Shown: in pieces, positions 1 to 6,825 of the stretch
How the letters are laid out: every line of letters starts with the position of its first letter
Position numbering within the stretch: the first letter of the stretch is position 1
IMG/VR virus record: IMGVR_UViG_3300046163_000073
Span: 1 to 39,181 of that record
Reading direction: 5' to 3' (one strand)
DNA length: 39,181 nt
Origin: a virus
Made by a program: the position numbers and the translations under genes
The notes under the pieces: generated by a model
What the model saw: only the letters and a program-made list of their open reading frames with translations
Database searches by the model: none
Told to the model about the DNA's origin: nothing

Positions 1-5
1 AGCGT

Positions 6-254
6 TTATTTTACTATTTCAGTATAAACGCTACTTTGGTAGTTGTCTTTTTCATTCCATTGGTTTAATATTTCAGTATCATATATATTTAAAAATTCAT
101 TTATTAATTTGCTGTATTTTTTTATTTCTATTTTAGTACCTCTAATTTCATACCAATTTTGCCTATTGTCAAACCTTATTTTTAAATTAGTTAAAAAGCC
201 TAAGCTTTTCACTTTTGATTTGGGTATCTCTTTTGATATTGCTAAAAACTCCAT
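6..254 (-). CDS. hypothetical protein (82 aa)
   Basis: No family recognised. The protein is small, charged and predicted soluble, with no signal peptide or membrane segment. I chose the ATG at 254 because GGTGAG lies about six bases upstream; in-frame TTG (269) and GTG (266) starts would overlap the end of the gene before it. It is the second gene of a leftward pair with the ribbon-helix-helix-like gene and lies at the window edge, so further leftward partners could be missing. Confidence 0.6.
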   Translation of the reverse strand: MEFLAISKEIPKSKVKSLGFLTNLKIRFDNRQNWYEIRGTKIEIKKYSKLINEFLNIYDTEILNQWNEKDNYQSSVYTEIVK

Positions 255-258
255 AACT

Positions 259-543
259 CTACTCACCAAATGGGATATTTTCTACTGTATAAATATAATT
301 ATCTATTTGTTCTTTAGTCATTTTCCCATTGTCATTTCTTGAATCTAATTCTTTTGAAATGTCAGCAAATACAGCTATTAATACATCATTGCTATATTCT
401 TCTACATCAAAAAATAAACCATTTTCTAAATTTAATACAATATCCTGCACAAAGTCTTTTAAAGTCTTGCCTTTAGATGAAGCCATTGTTTTTAAATCTT
501 TATGAGTGCTTACTTCGACTTTGATTATTTTATCTTTTTTCAT
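259..543 (-). CDS. ribbon-helix-helix-like small protein (94 aa)
   Basis: The N-terminus reads as a short basic strand (IKVEVS), a helix (HKDLKTMASSKG) and a second helix (TLKDFVQDIVLN), the layout of Arc/CopG-type ribbon-helix-helix DNA-binding proteins. The C-terminal half is acidic and unknown. This is a shape-based call, not a full family match. The start ATG has AGAGG upstream. The gene is transcribed away from the replication genes, and the intergenic region upstream holds AGTATA sequences (TATACT on its strand) that could be its -10. It could be a transcription regulator or the antitoxin-like partner of the downstream gene; it is one candidate for the protein binding the repeated GTAAC operators. 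Confidence 0.55.
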   Translation of the reverse strand: MKKDKIIKVEVSTHKDLKTMASSKGKTLKDFVQDIVLNLENGLFFDVEEYSNDVLIAVFADISKELDSRNDNGKMTKEQIDNYIYTVENIPFGE

Positions 544-667
544 TAGTTACCTCTTTATATTAAGTATAAAAGTATAACTAATATAACTTTAAGTATTAAT
601 AAAATATAATTCATTTGCTACGTAGTTTTATTAAATTGATTAAATAATTTAATATTTAAGTACAATA

Positions 668-676
668 TGATATAAT
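668..676 (+). promoter_or_regulatory. extended -10 promoter, rightward
   Basis: TGATATAAT is a perfect extended -10 (TGnTATAAT). It would start transcription near 683 and read the structured leader and the replication genes. No GTAAC-type element lies 60 or 10 bp upstream, unlike many other promoters here. Confidence 0.6.
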
Positions 677-682
677 ACTGTT

Positions 683-960
683 GTTTGATTTTAATGATAT
701 ACTGGTTTAAGTTCTTAGGATTTTAAATCACTGTGTTTAGTACGACACTTTAAACAATGCACTACTATTATAAATTAATTCTTTTATGAGTGTCCTACTC
801 CTTGAAGTTCGTGCCACTTGGTACGGACATTCATAAAGGTATTAACTTAAAAGTTCATTTAACTAAGCCTACCAAAGCTACCAAGTTTTAGGCTTGGTTA
901 AGTGAATCTTGAAATAAAGATAGTTTAGTTTTGGTAGGCTTACTCTCTTATATTTCTTCA
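683..960 (+). ncRNA. structured leader or non-coding RNA upstream of replication genes
   Basis: This gene-free stretch holds strong inverted repeats. At 784-796 and 826-838 a 13-bp stem with one G-T wobble encloses a smaller hairpin, CGTGCC-ACTT-GGTACG (811-826 approximately). At 853-870 and 890-907 there is an 18-bp stem with a few wobbles. The segment 865-876 can instead pair perfectly over 12 bp with 930-941, which excludes the 18-bp stem. Two mutually exclusive folds suggest a bistable 5' leader, an antisense-controlled RNA or part of an origin. No open reading frame of note is present. The function is unknown. Confidence 0.5.
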
Positions 961-1012
961 AAATATTTTTTACTTAAATTTATGAAAGCACCAATGTTAA
1001 ATGAGGTTTTAT

Positions 1013-1489
1013 GTGCCAAACTGTACATATTGTAAGCATGATAGAAAAGAATGTGACATCTATCGCAATATTAGAAATTCTTTTAAAAGTGTTAAATGTG
1101 AAGATGCAAAAAGTATAAAAATAAATTGTAAAAAGTTTGAGCCTAAAGCGGTTCAAGGCGATTTGATACAATTTGAAATGAATGGCGAATTAATTACAAG
1201 ACCAGTTTTTTATCCATCAAACGATAAAACTTTTTTTGTTTTAACTTCAAATAATCAAAGAAATAAAGATATTTTTACAAGATATACCTACGGTTATAAT
1301 GGAGATGAATTTGTAAAGACATACTATAGTGATGAAAAAAGATGTGATATCAATGATAATCTTATGCTTGGGATAGTAAACTATAAATTTATAAGAAAAG
1401 TTGTCAAGAAAGTAAAAATTCCGAATATGGATAAAAATGTAAATCCATCAACTTTTAATATTAGGTCATGTATTGAAAGGTTTATTTAA
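1013..1489 (+). CDS. hypothetical protein with Cys-rich N-terminus (158 aa)
   Basis: Unrecognised phage protein. The N-terminus has C-x2-C, then Cys residues about 7, 22 and 32 positions further on, which suggests a small zinc-binding site; the rest is mixed alpha/beta. I prefer the GTG at 1013, giving a start MPNCTYCKHD, because ATGAGG sits six bases upstream. The ATG at 1001 is in frame but has no good ribosome binding site. It is the first gene after the structured leader and overlaps the replication initiator by one base, so it is probably co-expressed with it. Confidence 0.6.
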   Translation: MPNCTYCKHDRKECDIYRNIRNSFKSVKCEDAKSIKINCKKFEPKAVQGDLIQFEMNGELITRPVFYPSNDKTFFVLTSNNQRNKDIFTRYTYGYNGDEFVKTYYSDEKRCDINDNLMLGIVNYKFIRKVVKKVKIPNMDKNVNPSTFNIRSCIERFI

Positions 1490-2118
1490 TGGCAAATAAA
1501 TACAAAGGTTACAAAATGGCAACTAGATTTATAACAGTATCTATTGAGATAATGCACGATAACAATTTAAATCAAAGTCAAAAGTTTATACTTGCAGAAA
1601 TTGAACAATTATCACAACTAGACAAGGGTTGCATAGCTTCAAATAAACACTTTAGTGACTTAATAGGGATAACTAAAGAAAATGTATCAAGAAACATAAA
1701 TGAACTTGAAAAAAAAGGATATATTTCTATTGAAATAGTTAAGGGTAGTCGTAACCATAATAGAATAATAACCCTTACTACTTTAGTAAGACCCCCTTAT
1801 CAAAGTAGTAAGACCCCCTTACTAAAACAGCAAGAGACTAAAGAGAATAAAACAATTAATAAAACAAAGAATACTTATGACGCCTTTTTAGAGTACTTAG
1901 AAAGTAAAGTTTCTTATAAGACAAAAGTTACAAAGACTAAAGAAGGCGAAGAACTTTTTAAAAAGATAGAAGATAAAAAACAATTAGCAATTGACTACTT
2001 AAAACACCAACAAGATAAAGAAGGATATGCAGTAAGAATAACTGCATATATGAAAGACTATGAAACTGTACATAAACAGCAAACAATTAACAGTAAATTT
2101 GGTGACTGGTGTGAATAA
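1489..2118 (+). CDS. phage replication initiator, HTH_36-type
   Basis: Residues about 25-95 form a winged-helix unit (NLNQSQKFILAEIEQL, then a recognition segment around GITKENVSRNINELEKKGYI), as in HTH_36/lambda-O-like initiators. The C-terminal part (about 125-209) is basic and helical with a DWCE tail, as in DnaD-like or helicase-recruiting domains. The linker (residues about 95-115) is encoded by an array of dyad repeats, the arrangement seen when an origin lies inside the initiator gene, as in lambda. It overlaps the helicase N-domain gene. An in-frame ATG at 1516 is an alternative start. Confidence 0.75.
   Translation: MANKYKGYKMATRFITVSIEIMHDNNLNQSQKFILAEIEQLSQLDKGCIASNKHFSDLIGITKENVSRNINELEKKGYISIEIVKGSRNHNRIITLTTLVRPPYQSSKTPLLKQQETKENKTINKTKNTYDAFLEYLESKVSYKTKVTKTKEGEELFKKIEDKKQLAIDYLKHQQDKEGYAVRITAYMKDYETVHKQQTINSKFGDWCE
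1774..1824. repeat. iteron-like dyad array, candidate replication origin
   Basis: Five half-sites of TAGTAAG or its complement CTTACTA lie at 1774, 1784, 1796 (CTTATCA variant), 1806 and 1818, with spacings 10, 12, 10 and 12. The unit TAGTAAG-ACCCC-CTTACTA repeats with a 22-bp period. It lies in the linker-coding part of the initiator gene, where lambdoid phages keep their origin. Origin function is inferred. Confidence 0.55.
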
Positions 2119-2482
2119 TTATCAAATACATAGAATTCACATAGAGCAGTTAATACTAAGCACTTTATTAAATGCTCATTTAAGCCATCCTATGGACGAA
2201 TTAGAATTAATCCAATACAAAGTACCTTTTAAGCTATTTAAAGCAAATAAGACACATAAGCTTGTTGCTAAAGCGATATATAATCTAAGAGAAGAAAATA
2301 AGAACATAGATGATATGCAAGTTATTAGTTACATAACGAAACACACAACTTTAAATGAACAAGAATTTTTAGAAATTTCTTCTTATACATGGACTACTTT
2401 TGATATGATGATTAAATGGGTTAAGCAATTAAAAGAAATGGAAGAAGAGCAAAATAAAATCAATATATTAAAAGGGTTGTAA
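2111..2482 (+). CDS. DnaB-like helicase N-terminal domain protein (123 aa)
   Basis: The order IEQLILSTLLNA, then FKLFKANKTHKLVAKAIYNL, then NIDDMQVISYI matches the alpha-helical N-terminal domain of DnaB-type replicative helicases, which mediates hexamer assembly and primase contact. There is no ATPase domain; that is in the next gene, whose ATG overlaps this stop (TAATG). I chose the GTG at 2111 with GGTGA upstream, overlapping the initiator stop; the ATG at 2060 would overlap by 59 bases. The pair looks like one DnaB divided into two proteins. A separate loader-like role is possible. Confidence 0.65.
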   Translation: MNNYQIHRIHIEQLILSTLLNAHLSHPMDELELIQYKVPFKLFKANKTHKLVAKAIYNLREENKNIDDMQVISYITKHTTLNEQEFLEISSYTWTTFDMMIKWVKQLKEMEEEQNKINILKGL

Positions 2483-3381
2483 TGATTGAGCAGTTACAAA
2501 AAGAAATAAAAGAGTTAAAAATATCAGTACATAATGAAACAAGTGTCGATATTCAAATAAAATTAAAAAAACAAATGTATGGCAAAAAGCTAGAGCTACT
2601 AGACTTAATACATGAAAAAGACAAAGCAAGAGCAGGATTAACAGCAAGAGAGTTGATATTAAAAGTTGATAGTATGCCAAGATTACCAAAGTTTGAAACA
2701 GGTATGTTTAAAATAGATCATGTTTTTGGAGGTGGTTTTGAAACAGGGCTGTTTATAAATCTAGCTGGAGAATCAGGAGCAGGAAAAACTACTTTACTAA
2801 TGAACTTGTTGGCAAACTTATCGGAGGGCAGAAAAACAGTATTTTTCAACTTTGAAATGGGGGATAGATTATTTGTAAAAAAACTAAAAGATTTAAAATT
2901 AAGTGACAATCAATTAGATAATTTAATCATAGATAGTGACACTAATAATTTAAATGATTTAATTATGGAAATAGAATTATATGCAGAAGATGGCATAAAG
3001 TTTTTTGCAATTGATTCTAAGATGAAAATAGTAAATAATAATGGGGATAATGAATATCAGCAAATCTCTAATATGAGTAAAGGATTAGCAAGATTATCAG
3101 CAAGAAAAGATATCGTAATTTGTTTAATTAATCAGATGAATGAATCAGATATAAAAGATAAAAGACTAGCTTTTAAAGGCTCAGGGGATCAAAAATATGA
3201 TAGTGATATTGCTTTATTCTTAGTGAAAGATAATGACCAAAGAAAGCTTATCTGTACTAAAAATAGAATGAATGATAAATTATTTGCAATAGATATAGAT
3301 TTAAATGACTATTCAAATAAGCCTATTATGGTTGAATTTGATAATGATATTGGAAATGTAAATATGCCATCAATTTTATAA
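2482..3381 (+). CDS. DnaB-type replicative helicase, ATPase domain
   Basis: A RecA-fold motor: Walker A GESGAGKT at residues 96-103, Walker B IKFFAID ending at D178, a LINQ motif with Q218 as sensor, and KGSGDQKYDSDIALFL matching the DnaB gamma-phosphate/arginine region. The first 70 residues are a charged helical linker that replaces the normal N-domain. At 299 aa it is shorter than a full DnaB (about 450-470 aa). It should unwind DNA as a hexamer at the phage fork, together with the N-domain protein encoded just upstream and the initiator. Confidence 0.85.
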   Translation: MIEQLQKEIKELKISVHNETSVDIQIKLKKQMYGKKLELLDLIHEKDKARAGLTARELILKVDSMPRLPKFETGMFKIDHVFGGGFETGLFINLAGESGAGKTTLLMNLLANLSEGRKTVFFNFEMGDRLFVKKLKDLKLSDNQLDNLIIDSDTNNLNDLIMEIELYAEDGIKFFAIDSKMKIVNNNGDNEYQQISNMSKGLARLSARKDIVICLINQMNESDIKDKRLAFKGSGDQKYDSDIALFLVKDNDQRKLICTKNRMNDKLFAIDIDLNDYSNKPIMVEFDNDIGNVNMPSIL

Positions 3382-3384
3382 TTA

Positions 3385-3399
3385 GTCACCACCAGTAAC
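3385..3399 (+). promoter_or_regulatory. repeated operator-like element GTCAC-N5-GTAAC (site A)
   Basis: GTCAC CACCA GTAAC lies just after the helicase stop. Its right edge is 60 bp upstream of the -10 box at 3459, the spacing seen at eight other promoters in the window. It is probably a binding site for a dimeric regulator, because the half-sites are 10 bp apart, one helical turn. Confidence 0.6.
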
Positions 3400-3430
3400 A
3401 CAAACAAAATAAACCCCAAAAAACACGATA

Positions 3431-3480
3431 AGAAATAGACTTGTTTTTTTATGGGTGCTATAATTAAAGAAAAGGATTAG
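3431..3480. repeat. promoter region duplicated from a gene tail (second copy 3691-3736)
   Basis: This segment matches the last 46 bases of the following gene (3691-3736): AGAAATAGACTTGT, TATGG, GGTGCTAT and TAAAGAAAAGGATTAG are shared in order. In this copy, small insertions turn GCTATTAAAG into GCTATAATTAAAG and create a TATAAT. It looks like a duplicated coding tail that became a promoter. Confidence 0.6.
3456..3464 (+). promoter_or_regulatory. extended -10 promoter with site A upstream
   Basis: TGCTATAAT (-10 at 3459-3464), with TAGACT at 3436-3441 as a plausible -35 at 17 bp. It reads the accessory operon beginning at 3482. AAAGGATTAG (3471-3480) is the ribosome binding site. Confidence 0.65.
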
Positions 3481-3481
3481 A

Positions 3482-3736
3482 ATGAATGATGAAGAGAGTT
3501 TTATAGATGAATCAAAATGTTATGACTTTATTAAAGAGATAGAAAAGTTAGATAGAGTTTTAGGTGTGGCAAGTTTTGAAAATATGACCATTAATGAACT
3601 AAAAGAAGTGCTACATTGTGCAGATGAAGTAACCAAAGAATGGGGTTATCTATCAGGTGATATAGATGATATGATTAAGACAGTAGAAAAAGAAATAGAC
3701 TTGTGTTTTTATGGTGCTATTAAAGAAAAGGATTAG
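3482..3736 (+). CDS. hypothetical protein, mosaic gene (84 aa)
   Basis: Unrecognised. The first residues (NDEESFIDESKC) match residues 9-20 of the YopX-like protein encoded at 4376 (NDEERFIDESKC); at DNA level 3485-3520 and 4400-4435 differ at one position. Its 3' end is duplicated in its own promoter. The body is acidic and helical. The gene ends AAGGATTAG, which also serves as ribosome binding site for the next gene. It appears assembled by local recombination; whether it has a function is unknown. Confidence 0.6.
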   Translation: MNDEESFIDESKCYDFIKEIEKLDRVLGVASFENMTINELKEVLHCADEVTKEWGYLSGDIDDMIKTVEKEIDLCFYGAIKEKD

Positions 3737-3739
3737 AGA

Positions 3740-4129
3740 ATGGGAAATATAATTAGTAAAGAGTTATTTAGCGAGGTTTTAGGCATTGAGTTCCTGCAAA
3801 TAGTAACAGATAGTAAAGTTATTGAGAATAATTTAAAAAGGGGATTGAGTTCTTCTATGATAGCATACAGAGAGGGGATAGAGTGGAGCTATATAAATAT
3901 CCACGAACTAGCACATAAGTGTAAAGAATGGGCATTAATCAGGGGGCATTGTTTGCAAAGTTGCATACATGATAATGGTTCTTATGAGGGAGTGTATTGT
4001 GTATGCGAAATTCTTACTCCTATATATGGTAGTTCTAGTTTGTTTGATGCATTATTAAAGACAACAGATGCAGAAACAGAACCCGAAGCAATATTTAAAG
4101 CTTGTCAATGGATACTAAATAATGGATAA
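3740..4129 (+). CDS. hypothetical phage protein (129 aa)
   Basis: Contains WSYINIHELAHKCKEWA and several Cys residues (around 77-91), a pattern I associate with uncharacterised phage proteins of Campylobacterota. The HELAH string resembles HExxH in part (HELAH fits H-E-x-x-H), but no other metalloprotease signature is visible and the protein is too small to be sure. No signal peptide. It is translated from the ribosome binding site formed by the tail of the gene before it. Confidence 0.65.
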   Translation: MGNIISKELFSEVLGIEFLQIVTDSKVIENNLKRGLSSSMIAYREGIEWSYINIHELAHKCKEWALIRGHCLQSCIHDNGSYEGVYCVCEILTPIYGSSSLFDALLKTTDAETEPEAIFKACQWILNNG

Positions 4130-4379
4130 ATTAAACTTAACACAAATAAGCCAAGAGCTATACAGAAAACTGATACATCACGAAATATTCGCAGTATCAA
4201 ATAATATAATTTTAGCAAAAAATAAAGACACAGAAGAGTGGTGTATCGCAGAATTTCAAAGAGGTAGTTTTGAGTTTCATTATTGCGATAAAAACGAAGC
4301 AAATCTAATATTTAACGATTATTTAAATCAGTTGATATATTCAGATGAAGCAAAAATTAATTTGGAGTTGTTGAAATGA
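4122..4379 (+). CDS. hypothetical protein (85 aa)
   Basis: Unrecognised. It overlaps both neighbours by a few bases (ATGGATAA at the start, TGAATG-type junction at the end), typical of translational coupling in this operon. The composition is mixed alpha/beta, with no membrane segment and no motif I can name. Confidence 0.6.
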   Translation: MDKLNLTQISQELYRKLIHHEIFAVSNNIILAKNKDTEEWCIAEFQRGSFEFHYCDKNEANLIFNDYLNQLIYSDEAKINLELLK

Positions 4380-4753
4380 ATAAGTTTATAGTATGGGATA
4401 ATGATGAAGAGAGATTTATAGATGAATCAAAATGTATGTGGAGGGTACTTTATTTTCATAGAAATGAAAAAGATTTTGTAAATGAGGTAAGTGATGATTT
4501 AGATATGTTTCAATCAATAGGAAAGCAAGATGTATACGGAAAAGAAATATATCCTGATTGTAGTATTGTTGAGTTTATAGAAGAAGATACTAATGTATTC
4601 GCAATAGGATATCTATGTTTCGATAAAAAGAGATTGTGTTATAGAGTGTATGATTTGGATGAGAAAAAGTATTATAAATATAGTGAATTCATGAGTTATG
4701 ATATCAGGGTTATCGACACAATACAAGAAAACAAACTAGGATTAATAAAATGA
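4376..4753 (+). CDS. YopX-like phage protein (125 aa)
   Basis: The pattern matches YopX-family proteins: an N-terminal FIVWD segment, then QSIGKQDVYGKEIYPDCSIVEF (the family has a TGLKDKNGKEIYEGDIVEF-like block), and a C-terminal VIDTIQENKLGL resembling the IGNIYENPEL end. The family is common in phages and prophages and has no firmly known function. Its N-terminal coding sequence is partly duplicated in the gene at 3482. Confidence 0.75.
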   Translation: MNKFIVWDNDEERFIDESKCMWRVLYFHRNEKDFVNEVSDDLDMFQSIGKQDVYGKEIYPDCSIVEFIEEDTNVFAIGYLCFDKKRLCYRVYDLDEKKYYKYSEFMSYDIRVIDTIQENKLGLIK

Positions 4754-4956
4754 CTGACTTAGAAAAACTAAGAAAAGCACTAATGAAACAAATTGACACT
4801 ATAGATAAAGGTAACGCAGATACAGAAACAGTAAACAATTTAGTATCTGCTTCGAATGCTGTTATTAAATCTTACAATGTAGAATTAAGAGCGGATGAAC
4901 TAAAACAAGATGCAGAGTCACAGTTAATAAAAAATAGTGTATTTAAGGAATCTTAA
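4750..4956 (+). CDS. hypothetical helical protein (68 aa)
   Basis: Short, highly helical, with LRKALMKQIDTID followed by polar stretches, reminiscent of small phage proteins that oligomerise through coiled coils. It overlaps the YopX-like gene by four bases (ATGA) and ends next to the GTG of the following zinc-ribbon gene. No function can be assigned. Confidence 0.55.
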   Translation: MTDLEKLRKALMKQIDTIDKGNADTETVNNLVSASNAVIKSYNVELRADELKQDAESQLIKNSVFKES

Positions 4957-5343
4957 GTGTACTGTTCTAAATGCAAAGAAAATAAAGATATAAAATACTT
5001 TTGGAAAAAGTCAAGCACAAAAACTGGTTATAATAATTGGTGCAAAGAATGCTGTAAAATATCAGCAAGAGTATCAAATAAGACACCAAAGCAATTGTTA
5101 GAAGCTTCACTTAAAAATGCAACGGTTTTAGAAAATAAGATACTTAAAAAAGATGGCAAGAAAATTTGTTCTACCTGTAAAGAGATTTTTGAGTTTAAAA
5201 AAGCAACTGAAACTAGATGCAAGAAATGTGAAAGTATTAAATATAAAAAGTATATTGCAAAAAACCCAAGAAAAGTTGATAAAGAATATCATAAAGAGTA
5301 TATGAGAGAATACAGAAAAAATAAAAAAGGATTAGTAAAATGA
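4957..5343 (+). CDS. double zinc-ribbon protein (128 aa)
   Basis: Two Cys clusters: CSKCKENKDIKYF...CKECC near residues 3-33 and CSTCKEIFEF...CKKC near 71-88. The first is the CxxC-K-x2-F-CKxC pattern common at the N-terminus of phage HNH-type proteins, but no HNH motif follows. The C-terminus is strongly basic (KEYHKEYMREYRK), suggesting nucleic-acid binding. The start is GTG, with AAGGAA six bases upstream. It heads a run of small Cys-rich genes. Confidence 0.65.
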   Translation: MYCSKCKENKDIKYFWKKSSTKTGYNNWCKECCKISARVSNKTPKQLLEASLKNATVLENKILKKDGKKICSTCKEIFEFKKATETRCKKCESIKYKKYIAKNPRKVDKEYHKEYMREYRKNKKGLVK

Positions 5344-5471
5344 GTTACATTGAAGAAATGCAAGAACAAAACGAAAGATGTTTAAAATGCAGATGGTGTT
5401 ACAGTGGAGAGTTAATATGCGTAAACCCTGCAAGTGAATTTCATAACATGGATACATACAGAGGAGATTGA
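5340..5471 (+). CDS. small Cys-rich protein (43 aa)
   Basis: Begins MSYIEEMQEQ and contains CLKCRWCYSGELIC, a compact possible zinc ribbon. The start overlaps the previous stop (AAAATGA), and GAGGAG near its end serves the next gene. Small proteins of this pattern are frequent in phage accessory operons; the role is unknown. Confidence 0.55.
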   Translation: MSYIEEMQEQNERCLKCRWCYSGELICVNPASEFHNMDTYRGD

Positions 5472-5473
5472 TT

Positions 5474-5725
5474 TTGAATAGAGAAGAAGCAGGAAACAGT
5501 TTAGTTATAACAGCACATAGTGAACTGGGGGTGATATGCAAAGTAAATGCAGTTGATGAACTTATTGATAAAATATATAATGATTTTGAAAGCAGAATTT
5601 GTGGGAATTGTGAATTTTATGAAAAATATAATAGTGTGTGTTGCAATGGGGATAGTCCACTTTGTAGTGAGGTAGTAGATAAAAATTTTGGCTGTAATGA
5701 ATTTGAAAGAAAAACAAATGAGTAA
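5474..5725 (+). CDS. Cys-rich hypothetical protein (83 aa)
   Basis: The C-terminal half has CGNCEFYEKYNSVCCNGDSPLC and a final FGCNEFE, a zinc-ribbon pattern (CGNC...CxCNF-like) known from many uncharacterised phage proteins. I chose the TTG at 5474 because GAGGAG (5461-5466) lies seven bases away; the in-frame TTG at 5468 is too close to it. It is coupled to the preceding small gene. Confidence 0.6.
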   Translation: MNREEAGNSLVITAHSELGVICKVNAVDELIDKIYNDFESRICGNCEFYEKYNSVCCNGDSPLCSEVVDKNFGCNEFERKTNE

Positions 5726-5957
5726 AAACAACGGAGGAGATACAGACTATTATCAAATTCCTAAAAATAGCGAAACGCTACAAGACTTAATAGAGTACAA
5801 AGAGCTTAATTTTAGTCAAGGGAATATCTTAAAAGCTATTTACAGAATGAATGACGATAGTCACAGCTCAAAAGAAAGAGAGCTGAATAAGATTATTTGG
5901 TTTGCACAAAGAGAGTTAAAAAGGATTGAAAATTGTACACAAAAGAACAACAGTTAA
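5718..5957 (+). CDS. DUF3310 (SaV-like) family protein (79 aa)
   Basis: DYYQIP..., then LQDLIEYKELNFSQGNILKAIYRM, then ELNKIIWFAQRELKRI follows the DUF3310 layout (H/YY...I...F..GNalKYi.R...DL.KA.WY...L). The family is small, widespread in phages and of unknown function. I chose the ATG at 5718 rather than the upstream GTG or ATG codons inside the previous gene because it matches the family's usual N-terminus. Confidence 0.7.
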   Translation: MSKNNGGDTDYYQIPKNSETLQDLIEYKELNFSQGNILKAIYRMNDDSHSSKERELNKIIWFAQRELKRIENCTQKNNS

Positions 5958-6499
5958 AGCATAATAAAAAGCCAAAGCTAAGAAAAAGAAAATGCAAAAC
6001 TTGCAAAGCTTGGTTTGAGCCTAAAACTTCATGGCAGATGGTTTGTGGAAAAATTGAATGTGCAGTTGAGTATGCAGGTAAAGAAATGACCAAACAACAG
6101 AATCAAGCAAAAAAAGCATTTAATCAGAGTGATAAATCAAAGCTCAAAGAAGATGCTCAGAAATGGTTTAATAAGTTTATTAGACTAAGAGATCAAGATT
6201 TACCTTGTATTAGCTGTGGACATATACAAGGTCGCCAATTTCATGCAGGACACTATAAGCCAGTTGGGAACAATCAGCAATTACGATTTAACGAATTGAA
6301 TTGTCATAAGCAATGTTCAATCTGTAATAATTACAAAAGTGGAAATTTAGCAGAGTATAGAATTAGCCTTATTAAAAAGATTGGTTTAGAAAATGTTGAA
6401 GCCCTAGAACAAGATACAAGCACAAAAAAATATAGTGTTATAGATTTAAAAGAAATTATACAAACATATAAACAAAAATGTAAAGATTTAGAATCTTGA
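5933..6499 (+). CDS. ninG: NinG-family recombination protein (188 aa)
   Basis: Zinc-binding N-terminus (CKTCKAWFEPKTSWQMVCG), then PCISCGH, QFHAGHYKPVGNNQQLRFNELNCHKQCSICNNYKSGNL. The GHY-x-P-x-G, LRF-x-E-x-N and CN-x-Y-x-SGN signatures belong to NinG (lambda Rap-like) proteins, which act in phage recombination on branched DNA. The start is TTG at 5933 with AAGGAT upstream. It lies upstream of the ERF annealing protein, with which it probably acts. Confidence 0.85.
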   Translation: MYTKEQQLKHNKKPKLRKRKCKTCKAWFEPKTSWQMVCGKIECAVEYAGKEMTKQQNQAKKAFNQSDKSKLKEDAQKWFNKFIRLRDQDLPCISCGHIQGRQFHAGHYKPVGNNQQLRFNELNCHKQCSICNNYKSGNLAEYRISLIKKIGLENVEALEQDTSTKKYSVIDLKEIIQTYKQKCKDLES

Positions 6500-6684
6500 A
6501 ACAAAAACAAAAGATAATACGAAACTGTAACGAGTGTACAGAATCAATACAGCACGAAAGCAATTTATATTGCAGATTAAAATATCAGTCAATACCAACA
6601 AAAAGTGCTTTGACTGATATTAGAGAATGTGGATATTTTAGGAAAGTAACCAACAGTAACACCAAGCAAGAAAATATTAAATAA
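6496..6684 (+). CDS. small Cys-containing hypothetical protein (62 aa)
   Basis: Contains NCNECTES and YCRLKYQSIP...ECGYF, another small putative zinc site. The TTG start overlaps the ninG stop (TTGA), and no strong ribosome binding site is visible. The last 13 codons overlap the repeated GTAAC-N5-GTAAC element (6646-6660). Confidence 0.55.
   Translation: MKQKQKIIRNCNECTESIQHESNLYCRLKYQSIPTKSALTDIRECGYFRKVTNSNTKQENIK
6646..6660 (+). promoter_or_regulatory. repeated operator-like element (site B)
   Basis: GTAAC CAACA GTAAC, inside the 3' end of the preceding gene. Its right edge is 61 bp upstream of the -10 at 6721. Confidence 0.55.
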
Positions 6685-6697
6685 TTTAACGATTTTA

Positions 6698-6726
6698 TTT
6701 ACAAAGTTAGATATAAATGTTATAGT
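6698..6726 (+). promoter_or_regulatory. promoter of the ERF-Gp157-SSB operon
   Basis: -35 TTTACA (6698-6703), 17-bp spacer, extended -10 TGTTATAGT (-10 at 6721-6726). Site B lies 61 bp upstream of the -10. It reads the recombination operon starting with the 23-codon peptide at 6754. Confidence 0.65.
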
Positions 6727-6753
6727 TTGAGTAATTAAAAACAAAGGATTAAA

Positions 6754-6825
6754 ATGTACACTTACAAAGATTTAGAGGGTAAAAGTTTTGAAGAACAGAT
6801 TAGAATTATTGAGGGGTCAAAATGA
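6754..6825 (+). CDS. short leader peptide (23 aa)
   Basis: MYTYKDLEGKSFEEQ... with an ideal ribosome binding site (AAAGGATTAA) and a stop overlapping the ERF start (ATGA). GAGGGG near its end is the ERF ribosome binding site. It may simply couple translation into the ERF gene; no family recognised. Confidence 0.45.
   Translation: MYTYKDLEGKSFEEQIRIIEGSK

Noticed and set aside
683-960. Group I intron or tRNA-like gene
   Set aside because: I cannot find a tRNA cloverleaf or the conserved core helices of a group I intron, and no split gene flanks it.
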